A DNA stretch of 64,000 nucleotides. It comes from Promethearchaeia archaeon (lineage in GTDB: Archaea > Asgardarchaeota > Lokiarchaeia > Sigyniarchaeales > SOKP01). A program made the position numbers and the translations under genes. Below, piece after piece: positions 1 to 7,851 of the stretch. The notes under the pieces were generated by a model, which was not told the origin of the DNA, made no database searches, and saw only the letters and a list, made by a program, of their open reading frames with translations. How positions within the stretch are numbered: position 1 is the first letter of the stretch; each line of letters opens with the position of its first letter. The stretch covers positions 1 to 64,000 of the forward strand of contig JAHQWL010000007.1 of the NCBI GenBank assembly GCA_029856155.1, in the 5' to 3' direction.

Positions 1-282
1 ATTATAATCAGAATCCATACCTCCTACCACCACTTCGAACTTACCATCATTATCTAAATCTCCTAATGTTGGAGTAGAAGGATTCCAAGAATCACCAGTA
101 TTCTTATACCATAATTCCGACATGCCTGCTGAATTCATTAATTCGTTCCTGAACTCCGCTTTCTGAGTATGATCATAGATATTGAACTCTTTTTGAGTTC
201 TTAGAGTCATCAATGTCATACTTAGAGAAAAAAAAATTGTAGCTATTAAATATATAATTATTACTTTTCTATTTTTTTTCAT
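1..282 (-). CDS. Secreted FG-GAP/VCBS-repeat protein, N-terminal fragment
   Basis: This is the first 94 codons of a protein that runs off the left edge of the window. It starts at an ATG read from position 282. A lysine-rich start (MKKNRK) is followed by a hydrophobic stretch of about 20 residues, which together look like a signal peptide or membrane anchor. Near residues 70-90 the motif TLGDLDNDGKFEVVVGG is a clear FG-GAP/VCBS beta-propeller blade with its calcium-binding DxDxDG pattern. Such proteins sit on or outside the cell and usually carry several blades, so most of the protein lies outside the window. It is divergent from the ESCRT genes and probably unrelated to them. Confidence 0.7.
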   Translation of the reverse strand, partial: MKKNRKVIIIYLIATIFFSLSMTLMTLRTQKEFNIYDHTQKAEFRNELMNSAGMSELWYKNTGDSWNPSTPTLGDLDNDGKFEVVVGGMDSDYN

Positions 283-709
283 TAAATATTACCACTTTTT
301 ATTTGAATTTCAATAATTTATAGAATATTTCAAGAACAAAGAATCGACTTTATTATATAAAAACATAAGGACTGATTTTCTACAAAAAATCTACTCGAAC
401 TAACAATTTTATACTAAAAATATATATCTCTTTATTTCTTATCTCCCTTTTTCTTTTTAATAAAAATATTAAAAGAAATTTTAAGATTTTTTTCTAAAAT
501 TTTGGTAATGAAGGTATTTCATAATAATTAAATTAAACAAATATTATTATATTATAAGAGTAAATAAATCAAATTAAATATTAGAATAAATTAATATATT
601 ATAGAAAAGATCTGGTTAAGATAAGAATTCAATTATATAGTTAGGAATAATTATATGAAAAATTCTATAATTAATCAATAAAGGTATTAAAAAATAGTGT
701 TATCTAAAA
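283..709. other. AT-rich intergenic region between divergent genes
   Basis: About 430 bases without a credible gene; only very short ORFs are present. The stretch is almost entirely A and T with many TATA-like strings, for example around 636-655 upstream of the vps22-like gene. It must hold the promoters of both divergent genes, but no distinct operator or structured RNA was recognised. Confidence 0.5.
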
Positions 710-1423
710 ATGGGTATTCGAAAGATAGAAGATGAGATTGATCTAAAAGAAGCGATGAAAAAAAAGGCTGCTGAGCTGAAAATGAAAGATATGCAAGCAA
801 AAGCGTCTGTTGAAAAATTTACAAAAGATAAACTGCGAGAGTTAGCTAAGAAGCATGGCGTTTTATTAGCATTAACACCAGAATTAAGAAAAGAGGTAAA
901 AGAATTACAGAATAAATATAATATTCCCTCTTCAAAAATTATTACTGACCAAATAACAGAGCATGATGTATTGAGAAAATTCTCGAAAATTGATCATCAA
1001 AAATTAGGAATGTTAGCATACCAAAGAGTATTAATGAGTAAAGAGGAAACTGGAGGAATTATTCCCTTATCAGAAGTCTTTGAATTAGTAAATACAGGAA
1101 TTTTAAATGGTAATATTGAAGTAAAAGATGTCGAAAAATCTTTACGATTGTTGAAAAAAACGAAGGTAATTGAGGATATAAACCAATTAGATTCAGGAGC
1201 CACTATTATAAGATTTTTTCCTATTGAATATACAAGTGATGAAGCAAAGGTTGTAGATTTGGCCAAAAAGAAAGGTGTTCTTACTTTAGAAGATGTATGT
1301 GCTAGTTTGGAATGGTCACAAGATCGTGCTCTCCGTGCTTTAGAATCCCTAGAAAAAAGTGGTATTGCAAAGTTCAGGGAAAATATCTTAACTGGGAAAC
1401 AATGGTATTTCCCATCTTTATAA
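710..1423 (+). CDS. vps22: ESCRT-II subunit Vps22/SNF8 (EAP30 domain)
   Basis: This is a 237-residue protein of the EAP30 family. In eukaryotes Vps22 is the core of ESCRT-II and links ubiquitin-cargo recognition to ESCRT-III assembly on membranes. Residues 1-75 are charged and helical (coiled-coil-like). Two winged-helix domains follow. The stretch starting GGIIPLSEVFELVN (about residue 115), then DSG (about 162), and a C-terminal helix-turn-helix ending in WYFPSL line up well with the GGII..E....N, DSG and FYPN landmarks of human SNF8. The start is the first ATG after a run of stops. It converges with the vps25-like gene, leaving only 9 bases between the stops, so both belong to one ESCRT locus. 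The family call is from remembered motifs, not a search. Confidence 0.85.
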   Translation: MGIRKIEDEIDLKEAMKKKAAELKMKDMQAKASVEKFTKDKLRELAKKHGVLLALTPELRKEVKELQNKYNIPSSKIITDQITEHDVLRKFSKIDHQKLGMLAYQRVLMSKEETGGIIPLSEVFELVNTGILNGNIEVKDVEKSLRLLKKTKVIEDINQLDSGATIIRFFPIEYTSDEAKVVDLAKKKGVLTLEDVCASLEWSQDRALRALESLEKSGIAKFRENILTGKQWYFPSL

Positions 1424-1432
1424 TTAAATTGA

Positions 1433-2335
1433 TTATTCTAATTTTATTTTAAAAGCCATTTGTCCATTCTCTAATTTCATAACTTTAGCTTTACGGTTTT
1501 TTGCTAGAATCTTAAAAATTTCTTCTAAATCTTCTAATGGAAGTGAACTAAAGTCTTCTTGTTTTGCTTCTCTTAATTCATATATCATGATTGGCTCGAT
1601 TTTTCCATTTTCATATGCCCAATTATATATTTCATTTGACCAAACCTCCAGAGTCTTCCAATAGACCCTTAATTTACCTTTCTTTTTTGAGAGCCATTTG
1701 GCTTGGTTTTGATTAATTAATTGTTCAGCGATTTCTATAATGTAATGTTCTCGCTGAGTGAAATTCGAAAATGGTTTATGAGTAATTAATTCTCTTGTAT
1801 AAATAATGTGAAGTACAGCAAACCTTACATAATCAAAGAGAACTTTACCCCACTCTGTTTTCCAAGATACATAATCCGTTTTAGTTTTATTTTTGTCTGG
1901 CATCGTATACATAAACTTTTTCCTGTCCTCCTCAAGCCAAGGATAAGCATCTAATAAATTATCATAAGCAGTTAATTTTTTTTCTATTAACCCCTTTTCT
2001 CCGATAATTTCTTCTTCAAGAGACTGCAAATCTGCTTCGATCTGATCAGCATGTTGTTGATACACTTTATTATCAATCTCACCTAGCTTAGATGATAAAA
2101 TCTCTTCAAGTTTGTCAAATTGGTCTTCTATATAGTCTAATTCTGTAGTCTTAATCTCTTCTTGCTTAATGATTTGTTTTTGAGCTGCTTCTATTTCCAA
2201 TTCTTCTTTTTCTTTTTTTAGCTGTCTTAATCGAGTAAGTTCATTCCTTAATTCTTCTAGCTCTTTTTCAGCTTTTTCTTTAACTTCTTTTGTAATTTCA
2301 CTTGATCTTTCTCTCTGTCTTTCCATCTTAATCAT
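1433..2335 (-). CDS. vps25: ESCRT-II subunit Vps25 with long N-terminal coiled coil
   Basis: The protein has about 300 residues. The C-terminal part (about 130-300) matches the two winged helices of Vps25. The first begins at PWLEEDRKKF and ends AKWLSKKKG, like human EWLDKSK. The second has VWSNEIYNWAYENG then IYELREA, like EEWGKLIYQWV and LYEL in human VPS25, and it ends MAFKI. Vps25 arms ESCRT-II and recruits the first ESCRT-III subunit. Residues 5-125 form an acidic/basic coiled coil that ordinary Vps25 (about 175 residues) lacks. Upstream start codons would overlap vps4. The ATG at 2335 is preferred because it lies 8 bases after the vps4 stop and a GGAGAA sequence precedes it; an ATG at 2326 is also possible. 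It is translationally linked to vps4. Confidence 0.82.
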   Translation of the reverse strand: MIKMERQRERSSEITKEVKEKAEKELEELRNELTRLRQLKKEKEELEIEAAQKQIIKQEEIKTTELDYIEDQFDKLEEILSSKLGEIDNKVYQQHADQIEADLQSLEEEIIGEKGLIEKKLTAYDNLLDAYPWLEEDRKKFMYTMPDKNKTKTDYVSWKTEWGKVLFDYVRFAVLHIIYTRELITHKPFSNFTQREHYIIEIAEQLINQNQAKWLSKKKGKLRVYWKTLEVWSNEIYNWAYENGKIEPIMIYELREAKQEDFSSLPLEDLEEIFKILAKNRKAKVMKLENGQMAFKIKLE

Positions 2336-2343
2336 TTTTGTTT

Positions 2344-3561
2344 TTAAACTTCTCCAAATTCTTCTGCCCACGCATTATATTGTTTTAATAATGCTGCATT
2401 GGTCATCGGTTTTACCTTTTTAAGTGTTTTTTTGAAATCTTTTAATGTGATATCTCTAACCTTAACTTCTTTATTTAAATCTTCTAAAAGTCCACTCATA
2501 TCTAACTCACGTACAGGCAACATTATAACTTCACGACATACATTTGCAATATCTCTTCCAGAATAACCCTCACTTCTTACTGCTAATTCTACAAAATCCT
2601 CATCTGTTAATGCGGTATTTACACCTTCAGTGTGGATTTTAAAAATTCCCGCTCTACCTTTTAAATCTGGAAGAGGTACATGCACCCTTTTTTCAAATCT
2701 ACTTAACATAGCATTGTCAATATCCCAAGGGCGATTTGTTGCCCCTAATACCAATAATAGTTTTTCATGAGAGGATTTTAACCCTTGTATTTCACTTAAT
2801 AGCTGTGTTTTAACTCTTCGCTCGCCACCACTCTCAGAGCCCTCTCCCCGTTTTGTTGCTACTGAGTCAATTTCATCCATAAATATTAAACTAGGAGCTT
2901 TTAACCTCGCAACTTTAAATAAAGAACTGATTAATTTTTCACTTTCACCTAACCATTTGCTCAATAAATCAGCAGAAGATGCACTAAAAAACGTAGCATT
3001 GCATTCAGTTGCAGCTGCTTTAGCTAATAATGTTTTACCGCATCCAGGAGGTCCAAATAGTAATATACCGGACCAAGGCTTTCTCGCTCCCGTAAATAAT
3101 TCTGGTTTTGCCATTGGTAAAACTATAGCTTCTCTTACTGCTTGTTTAACATTTTCTAAGCCCGCAATATCATTCCATTTTACATTGGGAGATTCTGTAA
3201 CAATTGTTCCCGATATCATATCAATGAGTTCTTGTTCTTCGGATGATACACCATCCTCAGTTTTACCAGTATCAACATCCCCCGACGCACCAGGACTTGT
3301 ACTAGGTCTTGCACCTCTAGGTCTAACTCCCCCAAGTTGAGATTTTAATAATTTTGCGCGTTCAACATATTCTTCGATATTTTTTTGACATAATATTCTC
3401 ATTTGAGGATTTTTGTTGTATTTCATGAACTGCATTAGGATTTCTGAAGCTCGATTATATTTATTTATTGCTTGGCGATACTTCCCTTGGTTATCTAAAG
3501 CAACGGCTTCCTTAGCAGTCTGTACTGCGAATTGATATAACTTAGAGTCAACAGATGACAT
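2344..3561 (-). CDS. vps4: Vps4-type AAA ATPase with MIT domain
   Basis: This 405-residue AAA+ ATPase disassembles ESCRT-III filaments. Residues 1-75 are a three-helix MIT domain (SKLYQFAVQTAKEAV) that binds tails of ESCRT-III proteins. A flexible Gly/Pro/Ser linker (76-105) follows. The AAA core has Walker A GPPGCGKT (170-177), the substrate-loop region around 200-205 (SKWLGESE), Walker B LIFMDEID (225-232), sensor 1 GATNRP (273-278) and SRFEKR (287-292). The C-terminus is short and ends with a helix like that of Vps4. An in-frame upstream ATG exists at 3570, but the ATG at 3561 has GGATG about 6 bases upstream and starts the MIT helix directly. It is the first gene of a two-gene unit with vps25 and is divergent from the ESCRT-III gene. 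Confidence 0.92.
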   Translation of the reverse strand: MSSVDSKLYQFAVQTAKEAVALDNQGKYRQAINKYNRASEILMQFMKYNKNPQMRILCQKNIEEYVERAKLLKSQLGGVRPRGARPSTSPGASGDVDTGKTEDGVSSEEQELIDMISGTIVTESPNVKWNDIAGLENVKQAVREAIVLPMAKPELFTGARKPWSGILLFGPPGCGKTLLAKAAATECNATFFSASSADLLSKWLGESEKLISSLFKVARLKAPSLIFMDEIDSVATKRGEGSESGGERRVKTQLLSEIQGLKSSHEKLLLVLGATNRPWDIDNAMLSRFEKRVHVPLPDLKGRAGIFKIHTEGVNTALTDEDFVELAVRSEGYSGRDIANVCREVIMLPVRELDMSGLLEDLNKEVKVRDITLKDFKKTLKKVKPMTNAALLKQYNAWAEEFGEV

Positions 3562-3733
3562 TTTTTTCATCCTTTTTTTTTTAAATAATATAATCAAAAT
3601 AATTTTATTATTTATAGCTAATCTATTTTAACAATTAGTAATATTAATAATTTTATCAGCATATATCAAATTTACTCTTTAACCTAAGGAAAATAATGAT
3701 TGGTCTCCAAAAAATTAAATACCCATTGTAGCA

Positions 3734-3749
3734 TTTATATATTATATAA
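3734..3749 (+). promoter_or_regulatory. TATA-like box of the ESCRT-III gene
   Basis: The string ATTTATATATTATAT lies about 25-35 bases upstream of the ATG at 3772, the usual distance of an archaeal TATA box from the transcription start. It implies a very short or absent leader and argues against in-frame starts upstream of it, such as one at 3700. Confidence 0.5.
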
Positions 3750-3771
3750 TTACTTATTAGATTTGATAAAT

Positions 3772-4407
3772 ATGGGTTTTCTAAAAGATATCTCAAAATG
3801 GCTGTCTGGTGGAAAAAAAACTGATAATGTCCGCACTGCTACAGTTAAATTGAAAGTTTTTAACAAACGTCTAACGAGACAGACTAAAAAAATGGAAATG
3901 TCAGCAAAATTAGCTAGAGATAAGGCTGTAAATCTTCGAAAACAAGGTGATTTGCAAGGTTCAGAATTTCATGCTCGAAACTATTTACAAGTAAAAAAAC
4001 AAGCTAGAGCAATTGACCTTTTCAGAACGAACCTTGAAGGAATGGTGTTTAAATTAGAACAAGCTCATGCAGTAAAGGATGTTGCAGAGGTAATGAAAGG
4101 GATTGCAGCAAGCCTAGGTGCATTAAAGAACCAGCTATCTATCCCTCAACTTACAGAAATGATGACATCTATTGGAGTTGATATGGAAGATTTTGCTGTT
4201 ACCGAGGAAATCACAACTGACGGAATAAGTGACATAATGGTCGATACAGCAGTTACCGATACTGATGTTAAGGATGTTTTAGGGGAAATTGATGCCGAAA
4301 TCCAAGTAGAAATGGGAGTTGCCTTACCTAGTGCCGCTTCTGGTACATCTGATCAAAAGATAGCTGAATTAGAGAAAGAATTAAATCGACTGAAATCAGA
4401 CGAATAA
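3772..4407 (+). CDS. ESCRT-III protein, Snf7 family (Vps2/24/46-like)
   Basis: This is a 211-residue Snf7-domain protein that would polymerise on membranes for scission and cell division. The N-terminus MGFLKDISKWLSG is a short amphipathic helix of the alpha-0 type. Residues 20-120 are the long basic helical hairpin. The rest is acidic, as in ESCRT-III autoinhibitory tails. The last residues (IAELEKELNRLK, 197-208) match a MIM1 motif (LxxxLxxLK), the site bound by the MIT domain of Vps4, whose gene is directly divergent. A downstream start is chosen because a TATA-like box sits just ahead of this ATG. The CHMP1/2/3 subgroup is inferred from the MIM1-like tail. Asgard genomes usually carry a second, Vps20/32/60-type, paralogue; it is not in this window. 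Confidence 0.85.
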   Translation: MGFLKDISKWLSGGKKTDNVRTATVKLKVFNKRLTRQTKKMEMSAKLARDKAVNLRKQGDLQGSEFHARNYLQVKKQARAIDLFRTNLEGMVFKLEQAHAVKDVAEVMKGIAASLGALKNQLSIPQLTEMMTSIGVDMEDFAVTEEITTDGISDIMVDTAVTDTDVKDVLGEIDAEIQVEMGVALPSAASGTSDQKIAELEKELNRLKSDE

Positions 4408-4681
4408 AAATATTTTTATGTTCTTCACTTGCTTATATTTTTAGCAAAAATTTATCTTATTTGAGTCTATTGTCAGTATTTAATTAAAGTCTATTTGTAA
4501 GAGATGACAATTCAATCTCCCTATATTTACAAAAAAATAATATCCTTTTGATTAAACTTAAAAATATAATAAATAATTATAGATTTAATTATAAAATTTA
4601 AATAAGCATTAAATATGTATCCTTCGGTTAAATGTACTACTACCTTATTGGCGCGAATAGCGCAGAACCTGGTGATGTATA

Positions 4682-5254
4682 ATGGGCAATAACTCAACCG
4701 CGACGCAATTATCATTTAAAGTAATAATAATTGGCCCAGGAGCGGTAGGCAAAACAAGTTTACTAAACAGGTTTATACACAATGAATTTACTTTAAAATA
4801 TAAATTGACTATTGGCGTTGATTTTTTAACTAAAACTATAGAATACGCACCAGAAAAATTTGTAAAACTCCATATATGGGATATAGGAGGTCAGGAAAAA
4901 TTTAAATTTCTCCATCGTAGCTTTTACGAAGGTGCATTTGGAGCATTGGTTGTATTTGATCTTTCAAGGCATCAAACATTTTCAAATATGAAAGAATGGC
5001 TTTCAGAAATGCGGAGTCTAGTAATTAATGATATTCCTAGCATAATAATAGGGAATAAATCCGATTTAATTCCAGAGATTGGTCAGATAATAGATAGGAG
5101 TGAAGTAGAAGAATATGCAAAAAAAGAAGGCTGTTTGTATATTGAAACATCAGCCAAAAATGGAGATAATGTTGAAAAAGCCTTTCTAGAACTTACAACT
5201 CGCATGACAAAAAAAATGGGAAAACTAGTTAGCAAAAGTAAAGAAGAATCATAA
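4682..5254 (+). CDS. Ras/Rab-like small GTPase
   Basis: This 190-residue GTPase of the Rab/Ras superfamily is of the kind abundant in Asgard archaea. All G motifs are visible: P-loop GPGAVGKTS (18-26), switch I threonine in TIGVDF (43-48), WDIGGQEKF (66-74, with the catalytic Gln71), NKSD (125-128) and ETSAKN (155-160). The C-terminus is basic and serine-rich and has no cysteine prenylation motif. The protein starts MGNNST, which superficially resembles an N-myristoylation signal, but no archaeal myristoyl transferase is known to me. GGTGAT lies a few bases upstream of the ATG, and a small GCGC-GAATA-GCGC hairpin (4651-4663) lies in the leader. It is co-directional with the ESCRT-III gene, suggesting a membrane-trafficking role; the partner is unknown. 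Confidence 0.92.
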   Translation: MGNNSTATQLSFKVIIIGPGAVGKTSLLNRFIHNEFTLKYKLTIGVDFLTKTIEYAPEKFVKLHIWDIGGQEKFKFLHRSFYEGAFGALVVFDLSRHQTFSNMKEWLSEMRSLVINDIPSIIIGNKSDLIPEIGQIIDRSEVEEYAKKEGCLYIETSAKNGDNVEKAFLELTTRMTKKMGKLVSKSKEES

Positions 5255-5393
5255 TACAAATAAATGAAAAACAACGAATAAATCTATTCTTTAAATTCTT
5301 TAAAAAATATTTCTTAGCAAAATTATTAAAAGATTTATGTCTATTTTAAACTTATTCTACAAATCAAAATTTTGTATTTTTTAAGTGATAAAT

Positions 5394-6410
5394 ATGAATT
5401 TACCAGAATTAATTGCGATTGGGAGTAACACTTTAGATATTATGATTGAAATTGACGATATATTACGTTTTGAATTAATGGATAAAGATATTATTAAAAA
5501 GTATACAGCGATTGAATATTCTCGTAAATTGAATGTCAAGAGTGTTAGATTTGTACCAGGCGGTTCAGGTGCTAATATTGCTGCAAATGGATCAATGCTA
5601 GGATTAAAGAGTGCTTATATTGGCGTAATGGGTAATGATTTTTCAGCAGAAATTTGTCTGACCGATTTAAGGAAACGGGGTGTAGATCTCTCTCAAGTAA
5701 TTCAAACTGATAGAGACACTACAGCGTTATCAATAATATTAAGAACTCCATGGGGAAAAGATCGAAGTATTCTTGCTTATAAAGGTGCTAATAATCTATT
5801 AAATTCTTCAGATGTTAATGAAAAATTATTTGGAAATATTAAGGCATTTGCATGGACATCTTTAACTAGTGATGATGGGTGTAAAGCTATAGAAAAAGCG
5901 ATAACTTTGACAAAAGACAAGGGTGGTATGGTTTTTGCGGCTCCTAGTATGTCTATCATTAAAAATGCTCCAAAATGGGCAAAAATCTTGATTTCCAATT
6001 CTGACGTAGTATCAATGAATTTGGAAGAAGCTCAAGAATTTACGGATGAAAATAAAAAAACTCTTATGATTAAAACTTTCTTGGATATGGGAATTAAATT
6101 AATTTCTATAACTGATGGCCCTAATGGTTCAATTATTTCAGATGGAAAGATAATTATAAATAGTGGAGTGTATAGTGCTGGTGATGTACAGGATACAACG
6201 GGGGCAGGAGACGCTTTCCTAACTGGAATTTTAATCTCACGGTTAGGCAATTTCTCTCTTGAAAAAACATCAAAAATGGCAACTGCTATGTCTTACTTAG
6301 AATGTCAAGAAATTGGCGTTAGAGAGGGCTTACCCCATAGTATACAAGAGCTTGAAAATTTTATAAATAATAATGCTATCAAACAAGTTATATCCGAAAT
6401 TGTACAATAA
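5394..6410 (+). CDS. PfkB/ribokinase-family carbohydrate kinase
   Basis: This enzyme of about 338 residues would phosphorylate a sugar or nucleoside with ATP. The N-terminal PfkB signature includes GGSGANIAANGSMLG (about residues 56-70), where the two-glycine hinge closes over substrate. The C-terminal signature DTTGAGDAF (267-275) carries the anion hole and the catalytic Asp273. The length fits ribokinase, adenosine kinase and archaeal 2-keto-3-deoxygluconate or fructose kinases; the substrate cannot be read from the sequence. A GTG nine bases upstream is in frame, but the ATG is preceded by a GTGAT ribosome-site-like sequence that includes this GTG. It is followed by tRNA-Gly and seems to be transcribed alone. 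Confidence 0.85.
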   Translation: MNLPELIAIGSNTLDIMIEIDDILRFELMDKDIIKKYTAIEYSRKLNVKSVRFVPGGSGANIAANGSMLGLKSAYIGVMGNDFSAEICLTDLRKRGVDLSQVIQTDRDTTALSIILRTPWGKDRSILAYKGANNLLNSSDVNEKLFGNIKAFAWTSLTSDDGCKAIEKAITLTKDKGGMVFAAPSMSIIKNAPKWAKILISNSDVVSMNLEEAQEFTDENKKTLMIKTFLDMGIKLISITDGPNGSIISDGKIIINSGVYSAGDVQDTTGAGDAFLTGILISRLGNFSLEKTSKMATAMSYLECQEIGVREGLPHSIQELENFINNNAIKQVISEIVQ

Positions 6411-6473
6411 AAAAGATTTTCTAATAATCATTAAATTTTAATTTTTTAATATATTCCTATTATTAACAATTAT

Positions 6474-6576
6474 GCGCTGCTAGTATAGTGGTAAGTATGC
6501 CAGGTTGCCATGAACCATGGAAAAAGACATTGTTCGCAATTACTTGGCGACCCGGGTTCAATTCCCGGGCGGCGCA
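6474..6576 (+). tRNA. tRNA-Gly(GCC) with intron
   Basis: A complete cloverleaf can be folded: acceptor GCGCTGC with GCGGCGC, a D arm with loop AGTGGTA, anticodon stem CCAGG with CTTGG, anticodon GCC at 6507-6509, and T arm CCGGG-TTCAATT-CCCGG, with discriminator A at 6576. CCA is not encoded. The anticodon loop is interrupted after position 37 by a 31-base intron (6511-6541). Mature length is 72 bases. The anticodon and overall sequence resemble tRNA-Gly(GCC) of other organisms. Confidence 0.95.
6511..6541 (+). other. tRNA intron with canonical bulge-helix-bulge motif
   Basis: The loop bases TTGC (6505-6508) pair with GCAA (6536-6539) to make a 4-bp central helix. The bulges CAT (6509-6511) and TTA (6540-6542) are three bases each. 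GAAC (6512-6515) pairs with GTTC (6532-6535) on the intron side, and the anticodon stem closes the other side. This is an exact hBHBh' target for the archaeal splicing endonuclease, cutting CA|T and TT|A and placing the intron at the canonical 37/38 site. Confidence 0.9.
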
Positions 6577-6610
6577 TATATTTTATTCGTTTTGAAAGAG
6601 GGTTTAATAC

Positions 6611-6754
6611 TTGGAAGGAATTAAGAAATTATATGAAAAATTGAATTCATCTTCTAAGGAACAAAGAGAAGAACTCTGGAAAATAATAATTGAAAAAAAT
6701 AAGATTCTTTTCAATAAAAGAAATGAGGAATTGAATAAAGTATTAAAAAAATAG
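6611..6754 (+). CDS. Small helical protein, 47 codons
   Basis: A TTG-started ORF has GAGGG seven to eleven bases upstream. It encodes about 47 residues rich in Lys, Glu and Leu (EGIKKLYEKL near the start, EELNKVLKK at the end), predicted as one or two amphipathic helices. It lies between tRNA-Gly and the metallo-beta-lactamase gene, about 40 bases ahead of the latter, and could be the first gene of its mRNA. I do not recognise a family. Coding status rests on the ribosome-site-like sequence, the highly charged amphipathic composition and tight spacing. Confidence 0.45.
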   Translation: MEGIKKLYEKLNSSSKEQREELWKIIIEKNKILFNKRNEELNKVLKK

Positions 6755-6795
6755 AAGATATTATAAAATTATAACTAAATATATGGGAATCCAAA

Positions 6796-7812
6796 ATGAG
6801 TATAGATATATCAGATGGTATTGAAAGTGGTAATTTAACGATTAAAGTTTTGACAACAAATACCTCTATTTCAACTTTATTGACTGACGAAAAATTTGAA
6901 GGAAAAATAATACAACCTCATACAAATGGGAGTAAATATTTAGCAGAACATGGCCTTGCAATGAGTATAGAAATACAACAAGGAGAAGAGATAAAAAAAT
7001 ATCTTTTAGATGCAGGAGGGCCTAGGAATTCTATAATTATGAACGCAGAAGCTATGGGCATAGATTTCAAGGATTATAACAAATTGATATTAAGTCATGG
7101 TCATGTTGATCATTATGGTGGTTTAATGAATGTCCTTCCTAAATTAAAAGAAGGTTGTGAATTAATTCTGACACCCAATTCCTATAATCAAAACATTATT
7201 TTAGTACCAAAATCAGGTCAAGCATTTTATTCTCCTGAAGTTTTAACAGAAAAATTCCGTGATTTACAAAAAGAAAATAAATTTATTTACAATATCAAAT
7301 TGCCTTCAATGAACAAATCTATAATTGAAAACTTAGTTGACCAAAATAATCTTAAAATTATAGAGATAAATACACCAATAAAACTAACATCAGGAATTAC
7401 TACAAGTGGAGAAATTGAGATATTTGATGAAAAAGAACTTACCAAAGGGTTTTATCTAATGAAAAGTAGAAAAGAATTTGAAAAAAATACGTTTAGAGAC
7501 GAAATTTCAATCTATATTAATATTAAGGAGAAAGGGCTCGTAGTAATTACAGGATGTGGTCACACAGGGATAGTAAATATCATAAAACATGGGCAAAAAT
7601 TAACTGGAATTAACAAAATTTATGCTGTAATCGGTGGATTTCATAAGGAATGGGAAAAAACTGAAGCCATAGAAGACTCAGTTCGGTTTATCGAAGGATT
7701 AAACCCAGAAATTACATGTGGAATGCACTGCACTGGTTTTGAATTTAATAAAATCATGTCGAGACATCCGTCTCATACTTTTGGAATAGTTGGAACTGAA
7801 TTTCATCTATAA
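6796..7812 (+). CDS. Metallo-beta-lactamase-fold hydrolase, RFA-P synthase-like (COG1237)
   Basis: This is a 338-residue metallo-hydrolase. The metal-binding signature HGHVDHYGG is at 101-109. Further ligands are in GCGHTGIVN (253-261) and in GGFH and GMHCTGF near the C-terminus. This arrangement matches the archaeal family annotated as 7,8-dihydropterin-6-methyl-4-(beta-D-ribofuranosyl)-aminobenzene-5'-phosphate synthase homologues, a group whose true function in most archaea is uncertain. Two insertions rich in Lys/Asn lie between the first and later ligand blocks, as is normal for the group. The start is the ATG after AT-rich sequence; no strong ribosome site is visible. It converges with a small zinc-finger gene. 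Confidence 0.8.
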   Translation: MSIDISDGIESGNLTIKVLTTNTSISTLLTDEKFEGKIIQPHTNGSKYLAEHGLAMSIEIQQGEEIKKYLLDAGGPRNSIIMNAEAMGIDFKDYNKLILSHGHVDHYGGLMNVLPKLKEGCELILTPNSYNQNIILVPKSGQAFYSPEVLTEKFRDLQKENKFIYNIKLPSMNKSIIENLVDQNNLKIIEINTPIKLTSGITTSGEIEIFDEKELTKGFYLMKSRKEFEKNTFRDEISIYINIKEKGLVVITGCGHTGIVNIIKHGQKLTGINKIYAVIGGFHKEWEKTEAIEDSVRFIEGLNPEITCGMHCTGFEFNKIMSRHPSHTFGIVGTEFHL

Positions 7813-7851
7813 GTATTTATCTTATGAAAAGATAAAAAATATTTTTAAATT

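Noticed and set aside
3700..3771. Longer N-terminus of the ESCRT-III gene
   Set aside because: The extra residues are uncharacteristic of Snf7 proteins, and a TATA-like box lies inside them.
4651..4663. GCGC-GAATA-GCGC hairpin as a riboswitch
   Set aside because: A 4-bp stem alone is too small; no known riboswitch motif surrounds it.
5777..6250. Minus-strand ORFs inside the PfkB kinase gene
   Set aside because: Both are antisense shadows of a well-conserved coding frame.
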